Origin: Mycobacterium saskatchewanense
Lineage (GTDB): Bacteria > Actinomycetota > Actinomycetes > Mycobacteriales > Mycobacteriaceae
DNA: 64,000 nucleotides
Direction: 5' to 3'
NCBI RefSeq assembly: GCF_010729105.1
Contig: NZ_AP022573.1
Location: forward strand, 5,518,001-5,582,000
This document shows, piece by piece, positions 23,342 through 32,520 of this stretch; the stretch's first letter is position 1, and the number at the start of each line of letters is the position of its first letter. Made by a program: the position numbers and the translations under genes. A model generated the notes under the pieces. That model saw only the letters and a program-made list of their open reading frames with translations, did not search any database and had not been told where the DNA came from.

Positions 23342-25476
23342 CGTCCGGCGCCCACGCGCTGCCGGGGGAGACGGACTACCACGCGCTCAACGCCATGCTG
23401 AATCTGTACGACGCGGACGGCAAGATTCAGTTCGACAAGGACGTCCTTGCCGCGCGCGAGTACTTCCTGCAGCACGTCAACCAGAACACGGTCTTCTTCC
23501 ACAACTACGACGAGAAGCTCGACTATCTCATCCGCGAAAACTATTACGAGCGTGAGGTTCTCGACCAATACTCGCGCAACTTCGTCAAGTCCCTGGTGGA
23601 ACGCGCCTACGCCAAGAAGTTCCGGTTCCCGACGTTCCTCGGCGCGTTCAAGTACTACACCTCGTACACGCTGAAGACCTTCGACGGCAAGCGCTACCTG
23701 GAGCGGTTCGAGGACCGGGTGTGCATGGTCGCGCTGACGTTGGCGGCCGGTGACACCGGGCTGGCCGAGAAGCTGGTCGACGAGATCATCGAGGGGCGAT
23801 TCCAGCCGGCCACCCCGACGTTTCTGAACTCGGGCAAGAAGCAGCGCGGCGAACCGGTGAGCTGCTTTTTGCTTCGCATCGAGGACAACATGGAGTCGAT
23901 CGGGCGGTCGATCAACTCAGCGTTGCAGCTGTCCAAGCGCGGCGGGGGAGTTGCGTTGCTGCTGAGCAACATTCGGGAACACGGCGCCCCCATCAAGAAC
24001 ATCGAGAACCAGTCTTCGGGAGTCATCCCGATCATGAAGCTGCTGGAGGACTCCTTCTCCTACGCGAATCAGCTGGGGGCGCGCCAGGGCGCCGGCGCGG
24101 TGTACCTGCACGCCCACCACCCCGACATCTACCGCTTCCTGGACACCAAGCGGGAGAACGCCGACGAGAAGATCCGGATCAAGACGCTGAGCCTCGGCGT
24201 GGTGATTCCCGACATCACCTTCGAGCTGGCAAAAAAGAACGAGGACATGTACCTGTTCTCGCCGTACGACGTCGAGCGCGTGTACGGCGTGCCGTTCGCC
24301 GACATCTCGGTGACCGAGAAGTACTACGAGATGCTCGACGACGCCCGGATCCGCAAGACCAAGATCAAGGCGCGGGAGTTCTTCCAGACGTTGGCCGAGC
24401 TGCAGTTCGAGTCCGGCTACCCGTACATCATGTTCGAGGACACGGTGAACCGGGCTAATCCCATCGAAGGCAAGATCACGCACTCGAACCTGTGCTCGGA
24501 GATCCTGCAGGTGTCCACGCCGTCTCTGTTCAACGAAGACCTCTCGTATGCCAAGGTGGGCAAAGACATTTCGTGCAACCTCGGGTCGATGAACATCGCC
24601 AAGACGATGGACTCGCCGGACTTCGCCCACACGATCGAGGTGGCGATCCGGGGGCTGACCGCCGTCAGCGACCAGACGCACATCTCATCCGTTCCCTCGA
24701 TCGAGCACGGCAACAACGAGTCCCACGCGATCGGACTCGGCCAGATGAACCTGCATGGCTACCTGGCCCGCGAGCACATCTTCTACGGCTCCGAAGAGGG
24801 CATCGACTTCACCAACATCTACTTCTACACCGTGCTCTACCACGCGCTGCGGGCCTCCAACCGCATCGCGATCGAACGCGGCACGCATTTCACGGGTTTC
24901 GAGAAGTCCAAATACGCGTCGGGGGAGTTCTTCGACAAGTACACCGAGCAGGTGTGGGAGCCCAAGACAGACAAGGTGCGTCAACTCTTCGCCGACGCCG
25001 ACATCCGCATTCCGACGCAGGACGATTGGCGCCGGCTCAAGGAATCGGTGCGGGCGCATGGCATCTACAACCAGAACCTGCAGGCCGTGCCGCCGACCGG
25101 GTCGATCTCCTACATCAACCACTCGACCAGTTCGATCCACCCCATCGTGTCCAAGGTCGAGATCCGCAAGGAGGGCAAGATCGGGCGGGTCTACTACCCG
25201 GCGCCCTACATGACCAACGAGAACCTGGAGTACTACCAAGACGCCTACGAGATCGGCTACGAGAAGATCATCGACACCTACGCCGCGGCCACACAGCACG
25301 TGGACCAGGGGCTGAGCCTGACGCTGTTCTTCAAGGACACCGCGACCACCCGCGACGTGAACAAGGCGCAGATCTACGCCTGGCGCAAGGGAATCAAGAC
25401 GCTGTACTACATCCGGCTGCGGCAGATGGCGCTGGAAGGCACCGAGGTCGAGGGCTGCGTGTCCTGCATGCTGTGA
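23311..25476 (+). CDS. nrdE: Class Ib ribonucleotide reductase large subunit
   Basis: 721 residues with the NrdE signatures: [23 protein letters not shown] (first active-site Cys), NLCSEILQ (radical-site Cys in HSNLCSEI), [29 protein letters not shown] and the C-terminal CVSCML pair reduced by NrdH. It reduces ribonucleoside diphosphates in the cytosol, with NrdF. GTG 23311 ([10 protein letters not shown]) overlaps nrdI by 31 bases and matches the start of the M. tuberculosis protein. The small subunit gene nrdF2 is about 9 kb downstream rather than adjacent. Confidence 0.96.
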   Translation: MPPTVAAEPVTSGAHALPGETDYHALNAMLNLYDADGKIQFDKDVLAAREYFLQHVNQNTVFFHNYDEKLDYLIRENYYEREVLDQYSRNFVKSLVERAYAKKFRFPTFLGAFKYYTSYTLKTFDGKRYLERFEDRVCMVALTLAAGDTGLAEKLVDEIIEGRFQPATPTFLNSGKKQRGEPVSCFLLRIEDNMESIGRSINSALQLSKRGGGVALLLSNIREHGAPIKNIENQSSGVIPIMKLLEDSFSYANQLGARQGAGAVYLHAHHPDIYRFLDTKRENADEKIRIKTLSLGVVIPDITFELAKKNEDMYLFSPYDVERVYGVPFADISVTEKYYEMLDDARIRKTKIKAREFFQTLAELQFESGYPYIMFEDTVNRANPIEGKITHSNLCSEILQVSTPSLFNEDLSYAKVGKDISCNLGSMNIAKTMDSPDFAHTIEVAIRGLTAVSDQTHISSVPSIEHGNNESHAIGLGQMNLHGYLAREHIFYGSEEGIDFTNIYFYTVLYHALRASNRIAIERGTHFTGFEKSKYASGEFFDKYTEQVWEPKTDKVRQLFADADIRIPTQDDWRRLKESVRAHGIYNQNLQAVPPTGSISYINHSTSSIHPIVSKVEIRKEGKIGRVYYPAPYMTNENLEYYQDAYEIGYEKIIDTYAAATQHVDQGLSLTLFFKDTATTRDVNKAQIYAWRKGIKTLYYIRLRQMALEGTEVEGCVSCML

Positions 25477-25482
25477 GGCTTC

Positions 25483-25546
25483 GCGCCGAGCGTGAAGCTG
25501 TTGCGACTTTCGGGCGCGAATTTCGCAGCCAATTCACGCTCGGCGC
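25483..25546. repeat. 64-bp intergenic inverted repeat after nrdE
   Basis: Perfect 14-bp arms GCGCCGAGCGTGAA / TTCACGCTCGGCGC with a 36-base loop that can itself pair (TGCGA with TCGCA). It starts 6 bases after the nrdE stop and could act as a terminator or mRNA 3' stabiliser. Its architecture is like the 50855-50911 element. Confidence 0.7.
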
Positions 25547-25614
25547 CGGTTGCGGCGGCTCGATGCTGGCCGGTCTGCCCAGGTCAGCCCCAGCAGCGGG
25601 GTATGGTGCTTGAC

Positions 25615-26358
25615 GTGGTGAGAATTCCGCGTCCACCCCATCCCAGCGTCAAGCCCGGGGTCAAAGTCGACGCGCGCAGCGAGCGCTGGCGCGAGCACCG
25701 CAAGAAGGTCCGCGGTGAGATCGTCGACGCGGCGTTCCGCGCGATCGACCGCCTGGGCCCGGAGCTGAGCGTGCGGGAGATCGCCGAAGAGGCCGGAACC
25801 GCCAAGCCGAAGATCTACCGCCATTTCCAGGACAAGTCCGACCTGTTCCAGGCGATCGGCGAGCGGCTCCGAGACATGTTGTGGGGAGCCATCTTCCCGT
25901 CGATCGACCTGAAGACGGATTCGGCCCGCGAGGTGATCCGGCGCGCCGTCGAGGAGTACGTCAACCTCGTCGATCAGCACCCCAACGTGCTGCGGGTGTT
26001 CATCCAGGGCCAGTCGTCGGCCACGCCGCAGTCGGCCGTCCAGATCCTCAACGAGGGTCGTGGCATCACCTTGGCGGTGGCGGACATGTTCGACAACGAA
26101 CTCAAGGAAATGGAACTGGACCACGCGGCCATCGAATTGGCCGGCCACGCGGCGTTCGGCTCGGCCGCGTCGGCCACCGAGTGGTGGCTCGGCCCCGACC
26201 CGGACAGCCCCCGGCGCATGCCGCACGAGCGGTTCGTCGCGCACCTGACGACGATCATGATCGGGGTCATCGTCGGCACCGCGGAGGCGCTCGGCATCGC
26301 GCTGGACCCGGACCTGCCGATCCACAGCGTGGTTCCGCACAACTCCGCGACGGGCTGA
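25615..26358 (+). CDS. TetR-family regulator (nrdE-linked)
   Basis: 247 residues. A Pro-rich basic lead (VVRIPRPPHPSVKPG) precedes the HTH, RGEIVDAAFRAIDRLGPELSVREIAEEAGTAKPKIYRHFQDKSDLFQAIG. The ligand domain is large and helical. It corresponds to Rv3050c by order and sequence. GTG 25615 is 8 bases after TATGGT (25602-25607), compatible with a leaderless transcript. ATG 25603 is an alternative. No divergent partner or operator palindrome is visible beside it, so its target is probably elsewhere. Confidence 0.85.
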   Translation: MVRIPRPPHPSVKPGVKVDARSERWREHRKKVRGEIVDAAFRAIDRLGPELSVREIAEEAGTAKPKIYRHFQDKSDLFQAIGERLRDMLWGAIFPSIDLKTDSAREVIRRAVEEYVNLVDQHPNVLRVFIQGQSSATPQSAVQILNEGRGITLAVADMFDNELKEMELDHAAIELAGHAAFGSAASATEWWLGPDPDSPRRMPHERFVAHLTTIMIGVIVGTAEALGIALDPDLPIHSVVPHNSATG

Positions 26359-26370
26359 CCGGCCAAACGA

Positions 26371-26403
26371 GATGGCCCGCCACAAAAGGCGTGACGGGCC
26401 ATC
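26371..26403. terminator. Bidirectional terminator between convergent TetR and MFS genes
   Basis: Perfect 9-bp outer stem GATGGCCCG / CGGGCCATC, extended by CAC/GTG inside with one mismatch, loop AAAAGGC. It is placed exactly between two convergent stops (26358 and 26415). Confidence 0.75.
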
Positions 26404-26414
26404 CCGAAACCGCT

Positions 26415-27986
26415 CTACTTGGTGCCGCGCCCCACGAACATCGCCAGCACCGCCCCGACGGCGGCCGCGACGGCGGCGACGACCATGGAGGCGTGCAGAC
26501 CGACCATGAAGGCCCCGTGGCTGCCCTGCGTGACCGCGTGCGCCAACGGCGCCGGCATGCCGGGTACGGTCGGGCTGAAGCCCTGGGCCACAAGCTCTTT
26601 CGCGGCGGTCAGCTTGCCGGCCACCGGGGCCGGGACGCCCGCGCCGGTGAGCTGGTCGACCAGCACGTAGCCGACCCGGCTCGACAGCACCGAGCCGAGG
26701 ACGGTCGTGCCGAGCACGCCGCCCAGCTGGATGGCCGTGCTCTGCAACCCGCCGGCGACCCCGGCGTCGTCGTCGCCCGCGTTGCCCATGATGGCTTCCG
26801 AACTCGCCGTGAGGACCAGGCCGATGCCGGCGCCCAGTAGCACGAACGCGGGCCAGAGCGCCCCGTAGCCCGAGTCGGTGCGCAGGAAGTCCAGGGAGAA
26901 CAGCGCGGCCGAGACGGCGGCCAGCCCGAGGACCATCGACGGTCGCGGACCGAACTTCTCGGTGAGGAACCCACTGAGCGGGGCCGTGACCATCAGCGTG
27001 AGGCTCAGCGGCAGCGTGCGGACCCCGGTTTCGACCGGGCTGAATCCGAGCACGTTCTGCAGGTATAGCGACAGGAAGAACACGGCGCCGAACAGCGCGA
27101 AGAAGTCGATCACGACCACCGCGGTGCCGATCGACAGCTGCCGGTTGGCGAACAGCCGCATCGGCAGCAGCGGCTCGGCCGTCCGCAGCTCGATCAGCAC
27201 GAACGCGGCCACGGCCGCCAGCCCGGCGAACAGCAGCCCGAGCGTCCGGCCCGCCAGCCAGCCCCAGTTCTGTGCCTTGATCAGCCCGAATACGACGAGG
27301 AACAGGCCGCCGGACAGCGTCACGGTTCCCGGAATGTCCAGCCGCCGCCCGCCCGCGCTGCGGCTCTCGGCGATCGCCAGGCCGCCAACCAGCAGGGCAA
27401 GCGCCGCGATCGGCGCGTTGATGTAGAACACCGACTGCCAGTTGACGTGCTCGACGAGCAGACCGCCGACGATGGGTCCGGCCGCGATCGACACACCCGA
27501 TGCCCCGCCCCAGATGCCGATGGCCGTGTTGAGCTTCTCGGGCGGGAACGCGGCGCGCACGATCGCCAACGTGGCCGGCATCAACAGCGCCCCGAAGACG
27601 CCCTGCAGGGCGCGCAGGGTGATCACGCCGCCCACGGTGCCGATCAGCCCGATTCCCACCGAGGTGACGGCGAATCCGACGACGCCGACGAAGAACGCCC
27701 GGCGCCTGCCGAACCGGTCGGCGAGCTTTCCGCCGAAGATCAGCAGCGAGGCCAGCGCCAGCATGTAGGCATCGGTGATCCATTGCAGGTCCTGAAGTGA
27801 TGCATGCAGGTCGATGGCGATGCGCGGATTGGCGATGGCCACGACGGACGCGTCGAGGCCGACCATGATGACACCAATGGAGGCGGCGGCCAGCGTCCAC
27901 CAGGGATTGCCCCGAATGCCATGGCGGCCCGGCGCGCGATGTTGGCGTTCTCCCGCCAGCTCCGGGGCGGTCAGTGCGACCGACAT
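26415..27986 (-). CDS. DHA2-family (14-TM) MFS drug efflux transporter
   Basis: 523 residues with about 14 membrane segments. It carries antiporter motif A, GGKLADRFGRRRAFF, and the motif C-like GASGVSIAAGPIVGGLLV of EmrB/QacA exporters; LDASVVAIANPRI matches motif D1. It likely exports hydrophobic drugs or a metabolite by proton antiport. The start ATG 27986 has GGAG 5 bases upstream. An upstream ATG (28001) would lie before the Shine-Dalgarno. It is divergent from a TetR gene with a 22-bp palindrome between, so a classic TetR/pump pair. Confidence 0.92.
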   Translation of the reverse strand: MSVALTAPELAGERQHRAPGRHGIRGNPWWTLAAASIGVIMVGLDASVVAIANPRIAIDLHASLQDLQWITDAYMLALASLLIFGGKLADRFGRRRAFFVGVVGFAVTSVGIGLIGTVGGVITLRALQGVFGALLMPATLAIVRAAFPPEKLNTAIGIWGGASGVSIAAGPIVGGLLVEHVNWQSVFYINAPIAALALLVGGLAIAESRSAGGRRLDIPGTVTLSGGLFLVVFGLIKAQNWGWLAGRTLGLLFAGLAAVAAFVLIELRTAEPLLPMRLFANRQLSIGTAVVVIDFFALFGAVFFLSLYLQNVLGFSPVETGVRTLPLSLTLMVTAPLSGFLTEKFGPRPSMVLGLAAVSAALFSLDFLRTDSGYGALWPAFVLLGAGIGLVLTASSEAIMGNAGDDDAGVAGGLQSTAIQLGGVLGTTVLGSVLSSRVGYVLVDQLTGAGVPAPVAGKLTAAKELVAQGFSPTVPGMPAPLAHAVTQGSHGAFMVGLHASMVVAAVAAAVGAVLAMFVGRGTK

Positions 27987-28043
27987 AGTTGCTCCGTTCA
28001 TATGTGGAGGGTGGTTACCACTTGCGGTTCCGACCATAGGCGC

Positions 28044-28065
28044 AAGTGGATGACGTCCTCCACTT
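28044..28065. promoter_or_regulatory. TetR operator in the MFS/TetR divergent spacer
   Basis: AAGTGGATGAC/GTCCTCCACTT is a 22-bp dyad with one mismatched pair. Its left end overlaps a second inverted repeat (CCACTTGCG 28018-28026 with CGCAAGTGG 28041-28049). It ends 8 bases before the TATGCT -10 of the TetR gene, so binding would block both promoters. Confidence 0.65.
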
Positions 28066-28084
28066 CTCTGGGTATGCTCGGCAT

Positions 28085-28750
28085 GTGATTTCACGCGCAA
28101 CGTCGCGCGCAAAGGGACCCAGGCCACTGCGCGCCGACGCCAGACTCAATCGCGACCGGATCCTGTCCGCCGCCGCAGAGCTGTTCGCCGAGCGCGGGCT
28201 GTCGGTGCCGCTGGAGGAAATTGCCGCGCGCGCGGGGGTGGGGGTGGCCACGCTCTACCGGCGCTTCCCCACCCGGGCCGACCTCGCGGCCGCCGCGTTC
28301 GAGCGCAACATCGCCGGCTACACCCGGGCGGTGGATCGCGCCCTGGCCAACCACGATGCATGGGAAGGCTTCCGCGGCTTGGTCTTCGAGCTCTGCGAGA
28401 TGCAGGCGGCCGACGCCGGCCTTCGCGACCTGTTGACGACGGCGTTTCCCGCCAGTAGCGCCGTCGAGCAGCGCACCAACGAGGCGGTCGAGAAGGTGCG
28501 GACGCTGATCGGCCGCGCGCAGAGCGCCGGCGTGCTGCGCCCTGATGTGGTGGCCGGGGACATCGTCGTGATGCTGCTGGCCAACGCCGGCGTGCTGCGC
28601 GCCACCGGGGCCTCGGCCCCGGACGCGTGGCGCCGTTTCGCCGCACTGATGGTTGACGCGTTCCGCGCCCGCCCCGGGCCGCCCTTGCCGCCCGCTCCGC
28701 CGGAGCAGCAACTGCGCCGGTCGGTCGCTCTGCTGACCGAGGGGCGTTGA
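28085..28750 (+). CDS. TetR-family regulator of the MFS pump
   Basis: 221 residues. HTH: RADARLNRDRILSAAAELFAERGLSVPLEEIAARAGVGVATLYRRFPTRADL, a standard TetR. The C-terminal domain (GLVFELCEMQAADAGLRDLLTTAFP) is like the SBP/TetR-C33 drug-responsive type. GTG 28085 lies 7 bases after TATGCT (28073-28078), implying leaderless translation. The longer frame would start inside the operator. It is probably an autoregulated repressor of the divergent efflux gene, released by the exported compound (inference). Confidence 0.87.
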   Translation: MISRATSRAKGPRPLRADARLNRDRILSAAAELFAERGLSVPLEEIAARAGVGVATLYRRFPTRADLAAAAFERNIAGYTRAVDRALANHDAWEGFRGLVFELCEMQAADAGLRDLLTTAFPASSAVEQRTNEAVEKVRTLIGRAQSAGVLRPDVVAGDIVVMLLANAGVLRATGASAPDAWRRFAALMVDAFRARPGPPLPPAPPEQQLRRSVALLTEGR

Positions 28751-28773
28751 CGCGCGTCAGCGGCCGGGGCGCG

Positions 28774-28802
28774 TTGACAGCCTTACGCTGGCCGGACAGA
28801 CT
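28774..28802 (+). promoter_or_regulatory. Candidate sigma-A-type promoter of the BVMO gene
   Basis: TTGACA (28774-28779), 17-base spacer, CAGACT (28797-28802). The spacer length is ideal. The -10 is weak. The monooxygenase ATG follows 48 bases later. Confidence 0.4.
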
Positions 28803-28850
28803 GAACCCCACAAAGTATCCGGTACCGGCGTTCCCAGGAAGGATCGCAGC

Positions 28851-30422
28851 ATGACCATTGCCGAGGCTTCTGCCGAGCCAGGCGCCGACCAGGGGCCGGC
28901 GTCCCAGGCCCATCAGCCGGTGCACACCCGCGCCCTCATCATCGGAACCGGGTTTTCCGGGCTCGGCATGGCGATCAAGCTGCAGCAGCAGGGCGTCGAC
29001 TTCGTCATCCTGGAAAAGGCCGGCGACATCGGTGGCACGTGGCGCGACAACAGCTACCCGGGGTGCGCGTGCGACATCCCGTCGCACCTCTACTCCTTCT
29101 CCTTCGAGCCCAAGCCGGACTGGAAGAACCCGTTCTCCTATCAGCCGGAGATCTGGGATTACCTCAAGGGCGTCACCGAAAAATACGGGCTGCGGCGCTA
29201 CATCGTCTTCAACTCGCTGGTCGATCGTGGGCACTGGGACGACGACGAGTGCCGCTGGCACGTGTTCACCTCCGACGGGCGCGAGTATGTGGCCCAATTC
29301 CTGATCTCGGGGGCGGGCGCGTTGCACATCCCGTCCATCCCCGACTTCGAAGGCCGCGACGAATTCCGCGGACCCGCCTTCCATTCTGCGGAGTGGGACC
29401 ACAGCGTCGACCTGACCGGCAAGCGGGTGGCGGTGATCGGCACCGGCGCCAGCGCGATCCAGATCGTGCCCGAGATCGTCGGGCAGGTCGCCGAACTTCA
29501 GCTCTACCAGCGCACCCCGGCGTGGGTGGTGCCGCGGTCGAACCCCGAGATCCCCGTGGCGCTTCGTCGGGCCATGGAAAACGTGCCTGGGCTGCGCGCG
29601 CTGACGCGTCTCGGGATCTATTGGGGCCAGGAGGCTTTGGCGTTCGGCATGACCAAGCGGCCGAACCTGCTCAAGATCATCGAGGCGTACGCCAAATACA
29701 ACATTCGCCGCTCGATCAAGGATCGCGACCTGCGGCGCAAGCTGACCCCGCACTATCGCCTCGGCTGCAAGCGAATCCTGAACTCCTCGACGTATTACCC
29801 GGCGATCGCGAACCCGAAGACCAAACTGATCACGGACCGCATCACACGGATCACCCCCGACGGGATCGTCACCGCCGACGGCACCGAACACAAGGTCGAC
29901 GTGATCGTCTACGGCACCGGGTTCCACGTCACCGACTCCTACACCTACGTCCAGATCAAGGGACTGCACGGGGAGGACCTCGTCGACCGGTGGAACCGCG
30001 AGGGCATCGGCGCGCACCGCGGGATCACCGTCGCCGACGTGCCCAACCTGTTCTTCCTGCTCGGACCGAACACCGGGCTGGGCCACAACTCGGTGGTGTT
30101 CATGATCGAATCCCAGATTCACTACGTGGCCGACGCCATCGCCAAGTGTGACCGGATGGGGGCGCAGGGGCTGGCACCCACCCGGGTGGCTCAGGACCGG
30201 TTCAACAACGAACTGCAGGAACACCTTTCGCACTCGGTGTGGAACAGCGGCGGCTGCAGCAGCTGGTATCTCGACGAGCACGGCCGGAACACCGTGCTGT
30301 GGGGCGGCTACACGTGGCAGTACTGGATGGCGACCCGCTCGGTCAAGCCCGAGGAGTACCAGTTCTTCGGCGTGGGTAAGGGCTCGAGGGCCGATCGCTC
30401 AGCCGTCGCCGCTCAGGCCTGA
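28851..30422 (+). CDS. Baeyer-Villiger-type flavin monooxygenase
   Basis: 523 residues. An N-terminal FAD-binding GTGFSGLG (about residue 37), the BVMO fingerprint FRGPAFHSAEWDH (FxGxxxHxxxW, about residue 178) and a second Rossmann motif GTGASA for NADPH. IGGTWRDNSYPGCACD is the typical BVMO FAD/substrate block. It inserts oxygen into ketones or S-oxidises; mycobacterial homologues also activate ethionamide-like drugs (family knowledge). The counterpart is Rv3049c (about 524 residues). The stop overlaps the convergent SDR stop by 10 bases. Confidence 0.92.
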   Translation: MTIAEASAEPGADQGPASQAHQPVHTRALIIGTGFSGLGMAIKLQQQGVDFVILEKAGDIGGTWRDNSYPGCACDIPSHLYSFSFEPKPDWKNPFSYQPEIWDYLKGVTEKYGLRRYIVFNSLVDRGHWDDDECRWHVFTSDGREYVAQFLISGAGALHIPSIPDFEGRDEFRGPAFHSAEWDHSVDLTGKRVAVIGTGASAIQIVPEIVGQVAELQLYQRTPAWVVPRSNPEIPVALRRAMENVPGLRALTRLGIYWGQEALAFGMTKRPNLLKIIEAYAKYNIRRSIKDRDLRRKLTPHYRLGCKRILNSSTYYPAIANPKTKLITDRITRITPDGIVTADGTEHKVDVIVYGTGFHVTDSYTYVQIKGLHGEDLVDRWNREGIGAHRGITVADVPNLFFLLGPNTGLGHNSVVFMIESQIHYVADAIAKCDRMGAQGLAPTRVAQDRFNNELQEHLSHSVWNSGGCSSWYLDEHGRNTVLWGGYTWQYWMATRSVKPEEYQFFGVGKGSRADRSAVAAQA

Positions 30423-31330
30423 ACGGCGCCAACGGTATTGCGCGGGGCGCGTGACTGATCGCCGTCGCGGAATCGCCGAAGTTCGCGCGCCACGATGCGA
30501 TCCAGCACCCGGTCCGAGACGATCCGGCTGATCCGCGCCAGCACTGCGGCGTCACGGCCGATGGTGTAGCGGGTCCGGGGACGCGATGCGGTGGCTGCCT
30601 TGGCGATCACCTTTGCGGCATGGTCGGCCGAAACGCCGGTTGCGCAGAATGAGCGGGCTTGCGCGGTGCTGGCGGCGATGAGGTCGCCGTAGCGCGCGCG
30701 TTGGGCTGCGGTCATGTCGGCCTGCAGTTCGAGCGCGGTGGCGATCCCCCGCTCCGGCATCGTTGTCTTCACCGCGCCGGGTTCGACGACGACGATTCTG
30801 ATCCCGGTACCGATGACCTCGCGACGCAGAGCGTCGCTGACCGCCTCGAGCGCGAACTTCGAACCGGCGTATGCGCCGTACGTCGGCAGGACGACCTTGC
30901 CGCCGATGGAGCTGATGTTCACCACGGTGCCCGCGCCGTTCAGGAGGGCGGGGAACAGCGCCTGTGTTATCGCTATGTGGCCGAAGAGATTCACCTCGAA
31001 CTGCCGGCGCCACTGCGCCAGCGGCAGCGCTTCGAACGGCGCGTTGACCGCGATCCCGGCGTTGTTGACCAGCGCGCGCAGGGGACGATGCTGCGGGTCG
31101 CTCGCGACGCGGTCGGCGATCGCGGCGATGTCCGATTCGACGGTGATGTCGAGGATCTGGGGCTCGATCCGTTCCGCGCGCAGCGCCTCGGCGTCCTGTT
31201 CTCGCCGCACACCGGCGAGGACGTGAAATCCCCTGCGTGCCAATTCCCTTGCCGTCGCCGCACCGATGCCCGTCGAGGCGCCGCTCACCACGATCAGCTC
31301 ATGACGGTCGGCGCTGTTTCGGGTGCTCAT
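30413..31330 (-). CDS. Short-chain dehydrogenase (TetR-controlled)
   Basis: 305 residues: VVSGASTGIGAATARELARRG, NNAGIAVNAPFE, catalytic Ser in NISSIGGKV and YAGSKFALE. The long C-terminal part with an Arg-rich tail resembles retinol/sterol-dehydrogenase-like SDRs. GGAGG lies 7 bases before ATG 31330. An ATG four codons upstream contains that Shine-Dalgarno, so the inner one is preferred. It is divergent from a TetR gene across two strong palindromes and is probably the main repressed gene. Substrate unknown. Confidence 0.85.
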   Translation of the reverse strand: MSTRNSADRHELIVVSGASTGIGAATARELARRGFHVLAGVRREQDAEALRAERIEPQILDITVESDIAAIADRVASDPQHRPLRALVNNAGIAVNAPFEALPLAQWRRQFEVNLFGHIAITQALFPALLNGAGTVVNISSIGGKVVLPTYGAYAGSKFALEAVSDALRREVIGTGIRIVVVEPGAVKTTMPERGIATALELQADMTAAQRARYGDLIAASTAQARSFCATGVSADHAAKVIAKAATASRPRTRYTIGRDAAVLARISRIVSDRVLDRIVARELRRFRDGDQSRAPRNTVGAVQA

Positions 31331-31347
31331 GGCGGCCTCCATAGCGG

Positions 31348-31401
31348 TTGAGTTGACGCTGTCATCTCAAACTAGCATTTGAGTTGACGTTGTCAACTCG
31401 G
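31348..31401. promoter_or_regulatory. Two tandem TetR operators between SDR and TetR genes
   Basis: Site 1 (31348-31370) is TTGAGTTGAC-GCT-GTCATCTCAA. Site 2 (31379-31401) is TTGAGTTGAC-GTT-GTCAACTCGG. The inner arms GAGTTGAC/GTCAACTC are perfect in site 2. The centres are 31 bp apart, about three helical turns, so two dimers would sit on one face. Site 2 ends 9 bases before the TetR -10. Confidence 0.8.
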
Positions 31402-31422
31402 ATACCGGCTTATGCTCGGCGG

Positions 31423-31995
31423 ATGGCGACACGAGCCGAGAGGGCCGCGGCCACCCGCCGTTCGCTGCTCGCGGCGGCGGGGGTGTTGCTCGACCTCGGG
31501 GGAGTCGAGGCGGTGACGCTGCGCGAGGTGGGCGCCCGCAGTGGCGTGTCGCGCTCGGCGGCGTATCGGCACTTTGCCGACAAGGAGGCTTTGCTGGCGG
31601 TCCTGGCGACTAATGCCCTGGCGGAGTTGGGTGATGCGCTCGAGGGATTGGTCGCCAGCGGCGACCCGCCCGAGGTGTCGTTGCGGTCCGGTCTGCTTTC
31701 GTTGATCGCCATCGGCCGCGCCCGGCCCCACCTGTACCGCCTGATGTTCACCCCGCCCGCGGGCGACCCGATCGAAGCCGCTCGCGCGGCCGAGCGCACG
31801 CAGAACCTGTTCCTGGAACTCGTGGGTCGCATCGTCGGGCCCGGGCAGGCGAGACGCTACGGGGCGGTGCTGTTGACCAGCGCCCACGGCATCACGGGCC
31901 TGGATCTGAGTGGCCACATGGATCTGGACAAGTGGCACACGAACGCCGAGGAACTCGTCGACACGCTGATCTCACTGTTGCCGCGAGCGAAGTAA
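31423..31995 (+). CDS. TetR-family regulator (SDR-linked)
   Basis: 190 residues. HTH: RAAATRRSLLAAAGVLLDLGGVEAVTLREVGARSGVSRSAAYRHFADKEALL. C-terminal ligand domain of the TetR_C_33/WHG type (GLLSLIAIGRARPHLYRLMFTPPAG). ATG 31423 is 7 bases after TATGCT (31411-31416), so leaderless. It shares the TATGCTCGGC promoter context with the 28085 TetR. It should autoregulate and repress the divergent SDR through the two palindromes. It ends 24 bases inside the convergent TetR at 31972. Confidence 0.86.
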   Translation: MATRAERAAATRRSLLAAAGVLLDLGGVEAVTLREVGARSGVSRSAAYRHFADKEALLAVLATNALAELGDALEGLVASGDPPEVSLRSGLLSLIAIGRARPHLYRLMFTPPAGDPIEAARAAERTQNLFLELVGRIVGPGQARRYGAVLLTSAHGITGLDLSGHMDLDKWHTNAEELVDTLISLLPRAK

Positions 31996-32520
31996 CTCCG
32001 CGAAAAGCAGCGCCGCCGCGTCGACCCCGGCGTCGTCGTCGGTGGCCACGAGGTCCAGGAGCAGGCCGCGGATCACGGCCAACCCGAGCCTTGCCATGGC
32101 GGGGTCGACCGGGGCGCCCGCTGCCGCCTCGACCTCGGCGAGCCAGCCATTGACGGCGTCGGGGACCATTCGGGCATAGGGCTTCTCGCCCTGGGCGGCG
32201 CGCGCGTAGCACTCGAAGAAGAGGCGTTCGGAGTTGCGCAGCTCGGGTCGCCGGACGTCGGCCCACATCGCGGCGAAGCTCGCGGCCGGATCGGCGGGCA
32301 GCTCGGGCAGCAGGCGCATCTGGCGGCGCTCGACCTCCTCGACGATCGCGACGAGTAGGTCGCCGCGGGATCCGAAGTGGTGCAACAACATTCGGTGACT
32401 CGTGCCGACGGCGGCCGCCACGTCGCGCAACGAACGGTCACCGACACCGCCCGTGGCGAACTCTTCCACCACGGCGGCGAGCAGCTGCCGGCGCCGTTCG
32501 AGGTCAGGGGTGCGCGCCAC
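31972..32520 (-). CDS. TetR-family regulator (SRPBCC-linked)
   Basis: 182 residues. HTH: LERRRQLLAAVVEEFATGGVGDRSLRDVAAAVGTSHRMLLHHFGSRGDLLVAIVEEVE, of the TetR group with MLLHHFGS. GTG 32520 overlaps the end of the SRPBCC gene by 17 bases, so both form a coupled operon. The likely operator is the palindrome over the SRPBCC start codon (32949-32966). This would be an autoregulated two-gene unit. Confidence 0.85.
   Translation of the reverse strand: MARTPDLERRRQLLAAVVEEFATGGVGDRSLRDVAAAVGTSHRMLLHHFGSRGDLLVAIVEEVERRQMRLLPELPADPAASFAAMWADVRRPELRNSERLFFECYARAAQGEKPYARMVPDAVNGWLAEVEAAAGAPVDPAMARLGLAVIRGLLLDLVATDDDAGVDAAALLFAELLRSRQQ

Noticed and set aside
25534..27900. 788-codon minus-strand frame over TetR and MFS
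   Set aside because: Overlaps real genes on both strands, low-complexity Arg-rich translation, no family motif.
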